Assembly: GCA_051881455.1 (NCBI GenBank)
Contig: JBJEPX010000058.1
Location: 1 to 40,000 of the forward strand
Direction of reading: 5' to 3'
Length of the DNA: 40,000 nt
From: Fimenecus sp051881455
GTDB taxonomy: Bacteria > Bacillota > Clostridia > Oscillospirales > Acutalibacteraceae
The notes beneath the pieces were generated by a model, which searched no databases, was not told the origin of the DNA, and was given only the letters and a program-made list of their open reading frames with translations. Position 1 is the first letter of the stretch. Each line of letters opens with the position of its first letter. Position numbers and translations under genes: made by a program. This document shows, piece by piece, positions 1 to 7,155 of the stretch.

Positions 1-26
1 CCTACGCACGAAATAAAAATTTCAGG

Positions 27-93
27 GTAGGGCGGGGGCTTGCTCCCGCCGCGGGGTTCGATGTGAATTGACGGCGGGGCAGACAGAGCCCTA
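27..93. repeat. Compound GTAGGG palindrome repeat (copy 1)
   Basis: A GC-rich module begins GTAGGGCGG at 27 and folds on itself (GGCGGG...CCCGCC). It is followed by the spacer TGTGAATTGA and a decayed inverted module (CGGCGGGGC...GCCCTA). The same arrangement, including the spacer, recurs at 16899-16968, where the second half is intact. It lies downstream of the mannanase gene. The first bases of the window (CCTAC) could be the end of another inverted module. Confidence 0.7.
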
Positions 94-121
94 TCGCACA
101 AATACAAATTTAAGTTTACAG

Positions 122-153
122 AAAAAAGACAGGGTACCGTGCCCTGTCTTTTC
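122..153 (-). terminator. Intrinsic terminator of the GH26 operon
   Basis: A perfect 11-bp inverted repeat, AAAAGACAGGG (124-134) and CCCTGTCTTTT (142-152), has a 7-nt loop. On the minus strand it is followed by a run of six T. It lies 11 bp past the mannanase stop codon. The A-rich 5' arm means it could also work on the plus strand. Confidence 0.85.
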
Positions 154-163
154 TATAATATAA

Positions 164-1156
164 TCATTTAAAATTCGGCAATTCGTCGAGGGTAATAACA
201 TAATCGCTGTTGTAGATGGCTTTAAGGCTTTCTTTTGTGTTGGTATCAATAAGCCATTCGGTGTGCCATGTCATAAAGGCGCCCCACGGTGTTTTTTCCA
301 GCTGTTCTACGGTGGGGATTTGCCCGCATTCGTGAAGCCAAAGGGGCTTTTTGTCTTTTATTACCTTGTTTACACCTTTATAAAGCCGTTGTTCGGCACC
401 GTTTTCGGCGACCTCGTAGCTGTCCGCACCCGCAATATCGCAATATTCGTCGCCGGGATACCATTTTTTCATATCCTCGCCGTTATGGGAATATCCCAAA
501 ACCCAAATAAGGTTATTAAGCCCTAAATCGTTTGTAAAGTGGTCATACATCAAAATCCAAAGCTTTTTGAAATTCTCTTCGCCGCCTTTTCCCCACCAAA
601 ACCATTGACCGTCAAATTCATGGAACGGCCGCCAAAGAACGGTAACGCCCATATCCTGCAATTTCAAAAGCGCCTTGCCCGCATTATCCATATTTTCCAT
701 AAATGCTTTGTTTTCCGCCGTGCCTGCGGTCAGCACCAAATCCCAATTAGGGATTTCGTCCTTTTTGCAGTTGTCATAATTGCCTGTGAAATCCGCTCCG
801 CAATGCCAGCATATGGTCACAAGTCCGCCCTTTTGCCACCAATCCGCGGCACGCTCCACAACGCCGTCGAAATCATCATTCATAAAGTCCAGACCGCGCA
901 TGGCAGGCAGTTTGCCCGTTGCTTCATATATGTAGTCCATTTCGTACTCGGGGCTGTCCATCCAAGTGGACTCCTGTTGCCCCGAAATGATTTTAGTTTT
1001 GTATGTGTCGCAAATATAGGCGTACACCTTTTTCGTGGTATCGTCTGCATTGGGATTGCTCAACTGCATCTCCGCCTTTTTCCTGCTGTTTAATGAACAG
1101 GAGCTGAGAAAAGATAAGCAAAGTATTGCACATATTATCTTAAAAAACCTTTTCAT
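164..1156 (-). CDS. GH26 beta-mannanase-like lipoprotein
   Basis: This is a predicted endo-beta-1,4-mannanase of glycoside hydrolase family 26, secreted and lipid-anchored on the cell surface. The N-terminus (1-20) is a lipoprotein signal peptide ending in the lipobox LSSC with Cys20. The catalytic domain follows directly. WRPFHEFDGQWFWWG carries the family acid/base Glu180, and LWLHECG carries the nucleophile candidate Glu276. The length (330 aa) suits a single GH26 domain with no carbohydrate-binding module. It begins 21 bp after the stop of the upstream sugar transporter, so the two are probably one operon that degrades and imports mannan or a related hexose polymer. Its SD is weak (AGCAGG). 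Substrate specificity is inferred from the family; some GH26 enzymes act on mixed-linkage glucan or xylan. Confidence 0.88.
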   Translation of the reverse strand: MKRFFKIICAILCLSFLSSCSLNSRKKAEMQLSNPNADDTTKKVYAYICDTYKTKIISGQQESTWMDSPEYEMDYIYEATGKLPAMRGLDFMNDDFDGVVERAADWWQKGGLVTICWHCGADFTGNYDNCKKDEIPNWDLVLTAGTAENKAFMENMDNAGKALLKLQDMGVTVLWRPFHEFDGQWFWWGKGGEENFKKLWILMYDHFTNDLGLNNLIWVLGYSHNGEDMKKWYPGDEYCDIAGADSYEVAENGAEQRLYKGVNKVIKDKKPLWLHECGQIPTVEQLEKTPWGAFMTWHTEWLIDTNTKESLKAIYNSDYVITLDELPNFK

Positions 1157-1177
1157 ATAAGACCTGCTTTCGAGTAA

Positions 1178-2620
1178 TTATACGGGCAATTCTTCTCCCG
1201 CCTCTTGCCGTCTTTCTTTCAGTTCTCTTTCAACCTGAGCTTTTTGTTCGGGTGTGTATTTAACGAAAAGCAGAGGAATAATATAGAGTATTGCCGCAAC
1301 AACGGGGCTGAGCATTACAAGCGGCCAAATCCACGTTTCAAAGGTTGTGCACTGTGTTCCGTAATAAACTGCACCGGGCACATCTTCAACTGCTATGTAA
1401 CCGATAAGTCCCAACACAAATGTTGTAAGACCACCCGTAATACCGCTTGAAATTTTTGTGAAGAATGTCTGCATAGAAAAGGTAACACCCTCTGTGCGTT
1501 TGCCTGTTTTCCATTCCATATAGTCAACGCTGTCACAGAAAAGCGAAGTCTGTGCAATACCCGTTGCACCTGACGGAATAGAAAGTATGGACATAATTAC
1601 CATACCTATAATCATATTCTTACCCTCAAATCCGATAAGGAAAGCGGCAGTTCTGCCTATAATAGTGCAAATCTGAACAAGAATAAGAACATTTCTGTAA
1701 CCTCGGCACAGCTTTTTCAGCTTGTCAGCAAAAATCATACCGATGAAGCTCGGCGCGTTTGTAAGGGCAAAATAAATTGTTGTAAGTCCCAATGCACCGA
1801 TAAATCCGCCGAAATAATTATCGGGGAACATGTATTTGAAGAAATATGTTATGAGATTATTGCCGAATGCCAATGAGCCGAACAAGTTTGCGAGAGTTAT
1901 AAGAAAAAGCATCTTGTTTTGGAAAAGAAGTTTAAAACATTCAATAATTGAAGTCTGCTGTGATTCGGGCTTTACAAGACGGACTCTTTCCTGCGCGGCA
2001 TAACATTTTGAACTGGTAAGTGCACCGCCCAGGCCGAATATGGCGGCAAAAATTACGGTCATAAGCGCCAGGGAGTTGCCTGACTGCTTTGCCACGGTTT
2101 CCATAATCATAGGAATTAACATACTGAATACACCGTAAAAGAGTGAGCCCACCGTTCTTGCCCATTGAACAAATTTGTCACGCTCGTTTGAATCGGGTGA
2201 AACAACCGCAGTCATACCCCAAATAGCAACGTCCTGCATTGTGTATATAATGTCCCAACACAGATAAACAATTACAAAATAGCCTACCCGAAGCCACAAA
2301 AGGTTTTCTTCCGTTGAAAACACTACGAAAATCAAAACCGAAAAAATACCAACGGGAACAGGTGTATATTTAAGAAGGGGACGCAGCTTTTCTCCGTTTT
2401 TAAAACGGTGACGGTCAACAATAGAACCGATAATCGGGTCATTGACACCGTCCCAAATTTTCATTAAAAGAAGAAGCACCGTAACAACGGCAGGGGGGAA
2501 CAGTGCAATGTCCGTCATAAAATATGTAAAGAACGATGCGCCAATCATGCAGTAAACAATGTTTTGTCCCGCAAGACCGGTCAAGAAACTGAATTTTTCT
2601 TTTTTGCTGATATAATTCAT
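1178..2620 (-). CDS. GPH/MelB-type sugar:cation symporter (MFS)
   Basis: This is a predicted membrane importer of the glycoside-pentoside-hexuronide:cation symporter family, related to MelB, and moves oligosaccharides with Na+ or H+. The 480 residues contain about 12 hydrophobic segments. The region near 50-75 (MKIWDGVNDPIIGSIVDR) matches the conserved MelB N-terminal motif around the cation-binding Asp. The C-terminal tail is charged. A good SD (AAGGAGAG) precedes ATG 2620. The gene leads the operon with the GH26 mannanase, which suggests manno-oligosaccharides as substrate. A TTGATA-N18-TATAAT promoter with an overlapping inverted repeat lies directly upstream. Confidence 0.88.
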   Translation of the reverse strand: MNYISKKEKFSFLTGLAGQNIVYCMIGASFFTYFMTDIALFPPAVVTVLLLLMKIWDGVNDPIIGSIVDRHRFKNGEKLRPLLKYTPVPVGIFSVLIFVVFSTEENLLWLRVGYFVIVYLCWDIIYTMQDVAIWGMTAVVSPDSNERDKFVQWARTVGSLFYGVFSMLIPMIMETVAKQSGNSLALMTVIFAAIFGLGGALTSSKCYAAQERVRLVKPESQQTSIIECFKLLFQNKMLFLITLANLFGSLAFGNNLITYFFKYMFPDNYFGGFIGALGLTTIYFALTNAPSFIGMIFADKLKKLCRGYRNVLILVQICTIIGRTAAFLIGFEGKNMIIGMVIMSILSIPSGATGIAQTSLFCDSVDYMEWKTGKRTEGVTFSMQTFFTKISSGITGGLTTFVLGLIGYIAVEDVPGAVYYGTQCTTFETWIWPLVMLSPVVAAILYIIPLLFVKYTPEQKAQVERELKERRQEAGEELPV

Positions 2621-2652
2621 AAAACACTCTCCTTAAAAATCCTTTCACCTTA

Positions 2653-2682
2653 ATTATACAATAAAAAAGCATATTTTATCAA
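2653..2682 (-). promoter_or_regulatory. Promoter of the transporter-mannanase operon
   Basis: Read on the minus strand, -35 TTGATA (2682-2677) and -10 TATAAT (2658-2653) are separated by 18 bp. The -35 is embedded in the inverted repeat at 2668-2688. Confidence 0.7.
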
Positions 2683-2688
2683 TATGCT
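2668..2688. promoter_or_regulatory. Operator-like inverted repeat over the -35
   Basis: AGCATATT (2668-2675) and AATATGCT (2681-2688) are perfect 8-bp arms around a 5-nt centre. They overlap the -35 box of the sugar operon, which is where a repressor or an inducer-sensing regulator would bind. No regulator gene lies nearby. Confidence 0.45.
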
Positions 2689-2763
2689 GTGTATCGTCAT
2701 TCTTTATAAAAAATGAATAAAATTTTCTACATATGCCGTTTTGTGCTTGGTTAAAAAATCGTC

Positions 2764-2838
2764 ACATTTCAATTAAATGTTAATTTTGTTTGAATTTTTT
2801 GACATACTATTAAACATTTTTACATTTAAATGTATAAT
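2764..2838 (+). promoter_or_regulatory. Promoter region with ACATTT boxes
   Basis: A TATAAT hexamer at 2833-2838 is the likely -10 for the small ORF at 2870, but no good -35 stands 17 bp upstream. ACATTT or its complement AAATGT occurs at 2764, 2775, 2814, 2822 and 2829. TACATTTAAATGTA (2821-2834) is a perfect 14-bp palindrome touching the -10. The arrangement resembles a multi-site operator. Confidence 0.4.
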
Positions 2839-2869
2839 AAATCCAATTCTTTACAATCGGGGTGAGAAT

Positions 2870-3046
2870 TTGAAACAAAACGGGGAATCTTTAAAAAGAC
2901 TTATGTCCGTGAAAGATGCGCTCGGTTTAATTAAAGAATCCGATAAGGTTATAACTGCTTTCGGGTGCGGAGAACCCTGCGGAATTGAGCGGGCAAAGCT
3001 TGATGAAATTTTTGAAAATCCGCAGGTAATACAGAGCTGGAAATAA
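2870..3046 (+). CDS. Small ORF resembling a CoA-transferase N-terminus
   Basis: The ORF has 58 codons. The start is chosen as TTG 2870 because GGGGTGAG stands just upstream (2859-2866). Residues LMSVKDALGLIKESDKVIT followed by FGCGEP resemble the opening helix and glycine-rich turn of acyl-CoA:acetate/3-ketoacid CoA-transferases and acetyl-CoA hydrolases (pattern SaeEAvxLIKdGDtVa). The rest of that family (about 400-500 residues) is missing. The frame ends in a clean TAA followed 16 bp later by a strong terminator. It is therefore either a remnant of a truncated gene or a free-standing small protein. The similarity is judged by eye only; the function is unknown. Confidence 0.4.
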   Translation: MKQNGESLKRLMSVKDALGLIKESDKVITAFGCGEPCGIERAKLDEIFENPQVIQSWK

Positions 3047-3062
3047 AAAAGCAAAACACAAA

Positions 3063-3117
3063 CGGCGATTTGTAAAGGGTGATTTTGGAAAAAGCCTTTA
3101 CAAATCGCCGTTTTTTT
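3063..3117 (+). terminator. Strong intrinsic terminator after the small ORF
   Basis: A perfect 16-bp stem, with arms at 3063-3078 and 3095-3110 and a 16-nt loop, is followed by seven T. Its 3' arm also contains the TTTACA used as -35 of the next gene. Confidence 0.9.
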
Positions 3118-3125
3118 ATTATACT
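3097..3125 (+). promoter_or_regulatory. putP promoter nested in the terminator arm
   Basis: TTTACA (3097-3102) and TATACT (3120-3125) are separated by exactly 17 bp. The -35 lies inside the 3' arm of the preceding terminator. A second TATAAT follows at 3125-3130. Confidence 0.65.
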
Positions 3126-3160
3126 ATAATAGCATTTTTATATGATGGGGTATTATAGTA
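3122..3160 (+). promoter_or_regulatory. Inverted repeat at the putP transcription start
   Basis: TACTATAATA (3122-3131) and TATTATAGTA (3151-3160) are perfect 10-bp arms separated by 19 bp. They cover the -10 and the early transcript, ending 10 bp before the SD AGGAGG (3171-3176). It may be an operator or a leader hairpin. Confidence 0.45.
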
Positions 3161-3182
3161 CTCAATTATAAGGAGGAGTTGT

Positions 3183-4715
3183 GTGTCTGCATCACAAATC
3201 TGTATTATTGCGTCAATAGCGATATATTTAATCGTGATGATAGTAATAGGAGCAGTATATTCAAGAAGGAATAAGAATACCGATGATTTTTATCTCGGCG
3301 GGCGTAAATTAGGTCCGCTTGTTACCGCCATGAGCGCAGAGGCTTCGGATATGAGCAGCTGGCTGCTTATGGGGCTTCCGGGAGTAGCCTTGGTATCAGG
3401 TTTAGCAGAGGCCACCTGGACTGCAATCGGTCTTGGCATAGGTACATATGTAAACTGGCTTATCGTTTCAAAAAGACTGAGAAATTATACTCAATCACTT
3501 AACGCCGTAACGGTTCCCGAGTTCTTTTCAAAACGCTTTGGAGATAAGAAAAACATTCTCTCCGCAATTGCGGCGCTTGTAATAATAGTATTCTTTGTTC
3601 CTTATACCGCGTCAGGCTTTAACGCCTGCGGAACGCTTTTCAGCAGTCTTTTCGGCGTAGATTATTTCACTGCTATGATTATAAGCGCAATTGTTATCGT
3701 GGCATACACCACTTTGGGCGGATTCCTTGCCGCTTCCACTACCGACTTAATTCAGTCGATTGTTATGACAGTGGCTTTGTTTGTGGTAGTGTTCTTCGGC
3801 ATAAGCTATGCAGGCGGCTGGGATAATGTTGTTGCCAATGCGCAGGCAAATCCCGGATATTTGGAGCTTTTCAACACCTTTGATGCAAGCTCAGGTGAAA
3901 AAGTACCGTATAACGCCCTGACCGTTGCGTCAACACTTGCGTGGGGACTGGGCTATTTCGGCATGCCTCATGTTCTCCTCAGATTTATGGCAATATCCGA
4001 TACGAAAAAGCTGAAAACATCACGGAGAATTGCAACCGTTTGGGTATTCATTTCAATGGCTGTTGCTATTTTAATCGGCGTTGTAGGTGCGGCGGCTGTT
4101 GCTAACGGCACAATTCAGTTAAGCTCTGACAATGCGCAGAGAGTGCTTATAGAGATTGCAAAGAAAATAAGCGAACACGGTGCGGCGCTTGCCCTCCTTG
4201 CAGGCGTTATTATTGCGGGTATTCTTGCCGCAACAATGTCAACTGCCGATTCACAGCTTCTTGCCGCCTCCTCAGCCGTTTCTCAAAATATTTTTCAGGA
4301 GTTCTTTGGCAAAAAGCTTTCGCAGAAAACCTCAATGCTTGTAGCCCGCGGTACGGTTATCGTAATCGCAATAGTTGGCGTTATCTGGGCAAGAAAAGAA
4401 GGTCAGGTATTTGAAATTGTTTCCTTTGCCTGGGCAGGCTTCGGTGCCGCTTTCGGTCCCGTTGTTCTCTTCTCACTTTTCTGGAAACGCACCAATATGT
4501 ACGGCGCTCTTGCAGGTATGATTTCCGGCGGCGCTATGGTATTTATCTGGAAATATGTTATTTCAAAATTAGGCGGAATATTTGAAATTTATGAGCTGCT
4601 TCCTGCATTTTTGGTATCCTGCTTCTTTATTGTGGTATTCTCACTTGCAACAAGAGAGCCGTCAAAGGAAGTTACAAAGAAATTTGAACAGGTCAAAAAA
4701 GGAATTGCTGAATAA
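3183..4715 (+). CDS. putP: Sodium/solute (proline-type) symporter
   Basis: This is an inner-membrane Na+-coupled symporter of the SSS family, most like PutP, which imports L-proline. The 510 residues hold about 13 hydrophobic segments. Family hallmarks are the early GGRKLGPLVTAMSAEASDMS segment (about 40-60), with its Ser/Asp-rich Na+-site helix, GLGYFGMPH near 260, and AATMSTADSQLLAASSA near 355-370, which carries the Na2-site serines. GTG 3183 is chosen because AGGAGG lies 6 bp upstream. Glycyl-tRNA synthetase follows after 37 bp with no terminator, so the two are probably co-transcribed. Proline as substrate is a family-based inference; other SSS members move pantothenate or other amino acids. 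Confidence 0.88.
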   Translation: MSASQICIIASIAIYLIVMIVIGAVYSRRNKNTDDFYLGGRKLGPLVTAMSAEASDMSSWLLMGLPGVALVSGLAEATWTAIGLGIGTYVNWLIVSKRLRNYTQSLNAVTVPEFFSKRFGDKKNILSAIAALVIIVFFVPYTASGFNACGTLFSSLFGVDYFTAMIISAIVIVAYTTLGGFLAASTTDLIQSIVMTVALFVVVFFGISYAGGWDNVVANAQANPGYLELFNTFDASSGEKVPYNALTVASTLAWGLGYFGMPHVLLRFMAISDTKKLKTSRRIATVWVFISMAVAILIGVVGAAAVANGTIQLSSDNAQRVLIEIAKKISEHGAALALLAGVIIAGILAATMSTADSQLLAASSAVSQNIFQEFFGKKLSQKTSMLVARGTVIVIAIVGVIWARKEGQVFEIVSFAWAGFGAAFGPVVLFSLFWKRTNMYGALAGMISGGAMVFIWKYVISKLGGIFEIYELLPAFLVSCFFIVVFSLATREPSKEVTKKFEQVKKGIAE

Positions 4716-4752
4716 TTTTTAAATATATATACAAAGGAATGAATTATCTGTT

Positions 4753-6132
4753 ATGAACAACACAGAAAAAACAATGGAAAAAATCGTAGCGCTTTGCAAG
4801 GGCAGGGGCTTTATCTTCCCCGGAAGCGACATTTACGGCGGACTTGCCAATACATGGGACTACGGCCCTCTCGGTGCAAGACTTAAAAACAATGTTAAAG
4901 ATACATGGCGCAAGCGTTTTATTCAGGAGCGTAAAAACAGCTATGAGGTTGACGCAGATATTTTGATGCACCCCAGAGTTTGGGAGGCAAGCGGCCATGT
5001 TGCGTCTTTCTCCGACCCGCTTCTTGACTGCAAGGAGTGCAAAATGCGTCACAGAGCAGATAATCTTATTGATGATTTTAATCCCGATGCTCATGCTGAC
5101 GGTATGACCAAGGAAGAGATGTTCCAATATATTAAGGATAATCATATTCCCTGCCCCAACTGCGGCAAGCATAACTTTACGGATATCCGTGAGTTTAACC
5201 TTATGTTCCAAACTTTCAGAGGCGTTACGAATAACAGCAAGAGTGTTATTTATCTCCGTCCCGAAAACGCACAGGGCGAGTATGTAAACTACCTTAATGT
5301 TCAGCGTACTATGCGCGCAAAGCTTCCTTTCTCCATAGGTCAGATAGGCAAGGCTTTCAGAAACGAGATTACTCCCGGTAACTTTACCTTCCGCACCATC
5401 GAGTTTGAGCAGATGGAGTTCCAGACCTTCTGCAAGGAGGGTACGGACGGAGAGCTGTACGATTACTTCAAGGCATACGGTAAAAAATATTTCGAAGATT
5501 TAGGAATCCCCGCGGAGCACCTGCGTTATCATGACCACGAAAAGCTGGCGCACTATGCAAAAGCGGCTTGTGATATTGAGTTCCTTTTCCCCTTCGGCTG
5601 GGGCGAGATTAACGGTACTCATAACCGTACAAACTTTGACCTTACAAGACATCAGGAGTACAGCGGTCAGAAAATGGATTATCTTGACCCCGAAACAAAT
5701 GAGAGATACATTCCGTTCATAATTGAGTCAACATACGGTCTTGACAGAACTGTATTGGCGCTTCTCTGTGAGGCTTATGATGAAGAAATTATCGATGCCG
5801 AGAAAAATGATATGCGCGTGGTTCTTCATTTAAGCCCCGCCGTTGCACCATACAAGGCGGCAGTTCTTCCTCTCTCCAAAAAGCTTTCCGATAAGGCTTT
5901 GGAGGTTTATGAGAAGCTTGGCAAAGAGTTTATGACCGATTTCGATGAAACAGGCTCAATCGGTAAAAGATACCGCCGTCAGGACGAAATCGGCACGCCC
6001 TTCTGCATCACATATGACTTTGACAGCGAAACCGACGGCTGTGTAACGGTGCGTGACCGTGACACAATGGAGCAGATAAGAATGCCTATTGAAAATCTCG
6101 CTTCATATATTTCGGAAAGAATAAAGTTCTGA
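4753..6132 (+). CDS. glyS: Glycine--tRNA ligase (dimeric alpha2 type)
   Basis: This cytoplasmic class II aminoacyl-tRNA synthetase charges tRNA-Gly. The 459 residues match the homodimeric archaeal/eukaryal-like type rather than the alpha2beta2 enzyme. The N-terminus has GGLANTWDYGPLGARLKNN. Cysteine pairs CKECKMRHRAD (near 95) and CPNCG (near 137) form the family's zinc-like insert. Motif 2 is FRNEITPGNFTFRTIEFEQM (near 202-222). Motif 3 is YGLDRTVLALL (near 329-339). A C-terminal anticodon-binding domain begins near 360. Its upstream gap of 37 bp is too short for a T-box leader, unusual for a clostridial synthetase, and expression probably depends on the putP promoter. The SD (AAAGGA) lies rather far, 14 bp, from the ATG. 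Confidence 0.95.
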   Translation: MNNTEKTMEKIVALCKGRGFIFPGSDIYGGLANTWDYGPLGARLKNNVKDTWRKRFIQERKNSYEVDADILMHPRVWEASGHVASFSDPLLDCKECKMRHRADNLIDDFNPDAHADGMTKEEMFQYIKDNHIPCPNCGKHNFTDIREFNLMFQTFRGVTNNSKSVIYLRPENAQGEYVNYLNVQRTMRAKLPFSIGQIGKAFRNEITPGNFTFRTIEFEQMEFQTFCKEGTDGELYDYFKAYGKKYFEDLGIPAEHLRYHDHEKLAHYAKAACDIEFLFPFGWGEINGTHNRTNFDLTRHQEYSGQKMDYLDPETNERYIPFIIESTYGLDRTVLALLCEAYDEEIIDAEKNDMRVVLHLSPAVAPYKAAVLPLSKKLSDKALEVYEKLGKEFMTDFDETGSIGKRYRRQDEIGTPFCITYDFDSETDGCVTVRDRDTMEQIRMPIENLASYISERIKF

Positions 6133-6148
6133 TTTCAGGGAGACGGTA

Positions 6149-7099
6149 ATGAGCACAACAAAAAAGCTTTTACTCATCATTAACCCCACCGCGGGCAAGC
6201 GGCTGGCAAAGGACTATACACTGCGTATTATAAATAAATTTGACGCGGCGGGTTATCATGTTACAACCTGCTGTACGCAAATCAACAAAAATGCCTGTGA
6301 TATAGTGCTTAACCGAGGCAAGGATTTTGATTTAATCGTATGTTGCGGCGGTGACGGAACGCTGAAAGAAACAATCTGCGGCGTAACCGCCCTCGGGCTT
6401 AATACAAGAATAGGCTATATTCCTTTGGGTACAACTAACGATTTTGCCCATTCGGTGCGTATTCCTACCGATGCCGTAATGGCGGCAAACGCTGTTGTGT
6501 GCGGTAAGGAAATGTCCTGCGATTTAGGCGATTTTAACGGAGCAGAGCAGTTTATTTATGTTTCCTGCTTCGGCAATTTCTGCGATGTTTCCTATAAAGC
6601 TCCTCAAAAGCTTAAAAACAAAATCGGCAGGCAGGCGTATTACCTTGAAACCGCCAAGGAGCTTTTAAAGATAAAAGGCTACAAGGCAAAAATCGAGTGT
6701 GACGACGGCGAGATAATAGAGGGAGAATTCTTTTACGGCGGAGTTTCCAATTCTTATTCCATTGCGGGATTTCCCGTTTTGGAGAACGCGGGCGTCAGCT
6801 TTAACGACGGTTATCACGAATTAGCGCTCATTAAAATGCCCAAAACTCCGTCACAGCTTTCTTCAATAATATCGGCAATGCTGAAAAAAGAGGTGCTTGA
6901 TAATGAGTATATCATTGTTAAGCGGGGTAAGAGCTTTAAGTTTTATTTTGATGAGCCCGTTCCCTGGACTTTGGACGGCGAATACGGCGGCGACCATTCC
7001 TATGCGGAAATAAACAATATTGAAAAGGCAATCACCATTCTCGTGAGCAGTGACGAATATGTTTCCGAACAGGAAGAAAATTTCAGCTTTGACGAATAG
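6149..7099 (+). CDS. Diacylglycerol kinase-like lipid kinase
   Basis: This is a member of the YegS/DgkB/BmrU lipid kinase family, which phosphorylates diacylglycerol or a related lipid at the membrane surface and feeds phosphatidic acid back into phospholipid synthesis. The nucleotide-binding motif GGDGT is at 67-71, preceded by the N-terminal INPTAGK motif near 11-17. The C-terminal beta-rich half carries EPVPWTLDGEYGG near 270, the usual DGE motif. Length (316 aa) is typical. It starts 16 bp after glyS with SD GGGAG and ends before a bidirectional hairpin, so it is probably the last gene of putP-glyS-dgk. The exact lipid substrate cannot be told from sequence. Confidence 0.88.
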   Translation: MSTTKKLLLIINPTAGKRLAKDYTLRIINKFDAAGYHVTTCCTQINKNACDIVLNRGKDFDLIVCCGGDGTLKETICGVTALGLNTRIGYIPLGTTNDFAHSVRIPTDAVMAANAVVCGKEMSCDLGDFNGAEQFIYVSCFGNFCDVSYKAPQKLKNKIGRQAYYLETAKELLKIKGYKAKIECDDGEIIEGEFFYGGVSNSYSIAGFPVLENAGVSFNDGYHELALIKMPKTPSQLSSIISAMLKKEVLDNEYIIVKRGKSFKFYFDEPVPWTLDGEYGGDHSYAEINNIEKAITILVSSDEYVSEQEENFSFDE

Positions 7100-7101
7100 T
7101 T

Positions 7102-7145
7102 AAAAAACATCTGCACATCTCATTTTCGGGCTGTGCAGATTTTTT
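7102..7145 (+). terminator. Intrinsic terminator after the lipid kinase
   Basis: ATCTGCACA (7109-7117) pairs with TGTGCAGAT (7132-7140), followed by five T and preceded by six A, so it could act in both directions. Only 10 bp separate it from the next start codon, and no separate promoter for the next gene is obvious. Confidence 0.8.
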
Positions 7146-7155
7146 AGGTGATTTT

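Noticed and set aside
539..1093. 184-codon plus-strand frame opposite the mannanase gene
   Set aside because: The minus-strand frame has a signal peptide, lipobox and GH26 catalytic motifs; the plus-strand frame has nothing recognisable.
2799..2838. Perfect TTGACA at 2799-2804 as -35 of the small ORF
   Set aside because: The distance to the TATAAT at 2833 is 28 bp, and no -10 lies at 16-18 bp, so the two do not form one promoter.
4716..4752. T-box or other riboswitch before glyS
   Set aside because: The 37-bp gap is far too short for a T-box, and no stem or T-box sequence is visible.
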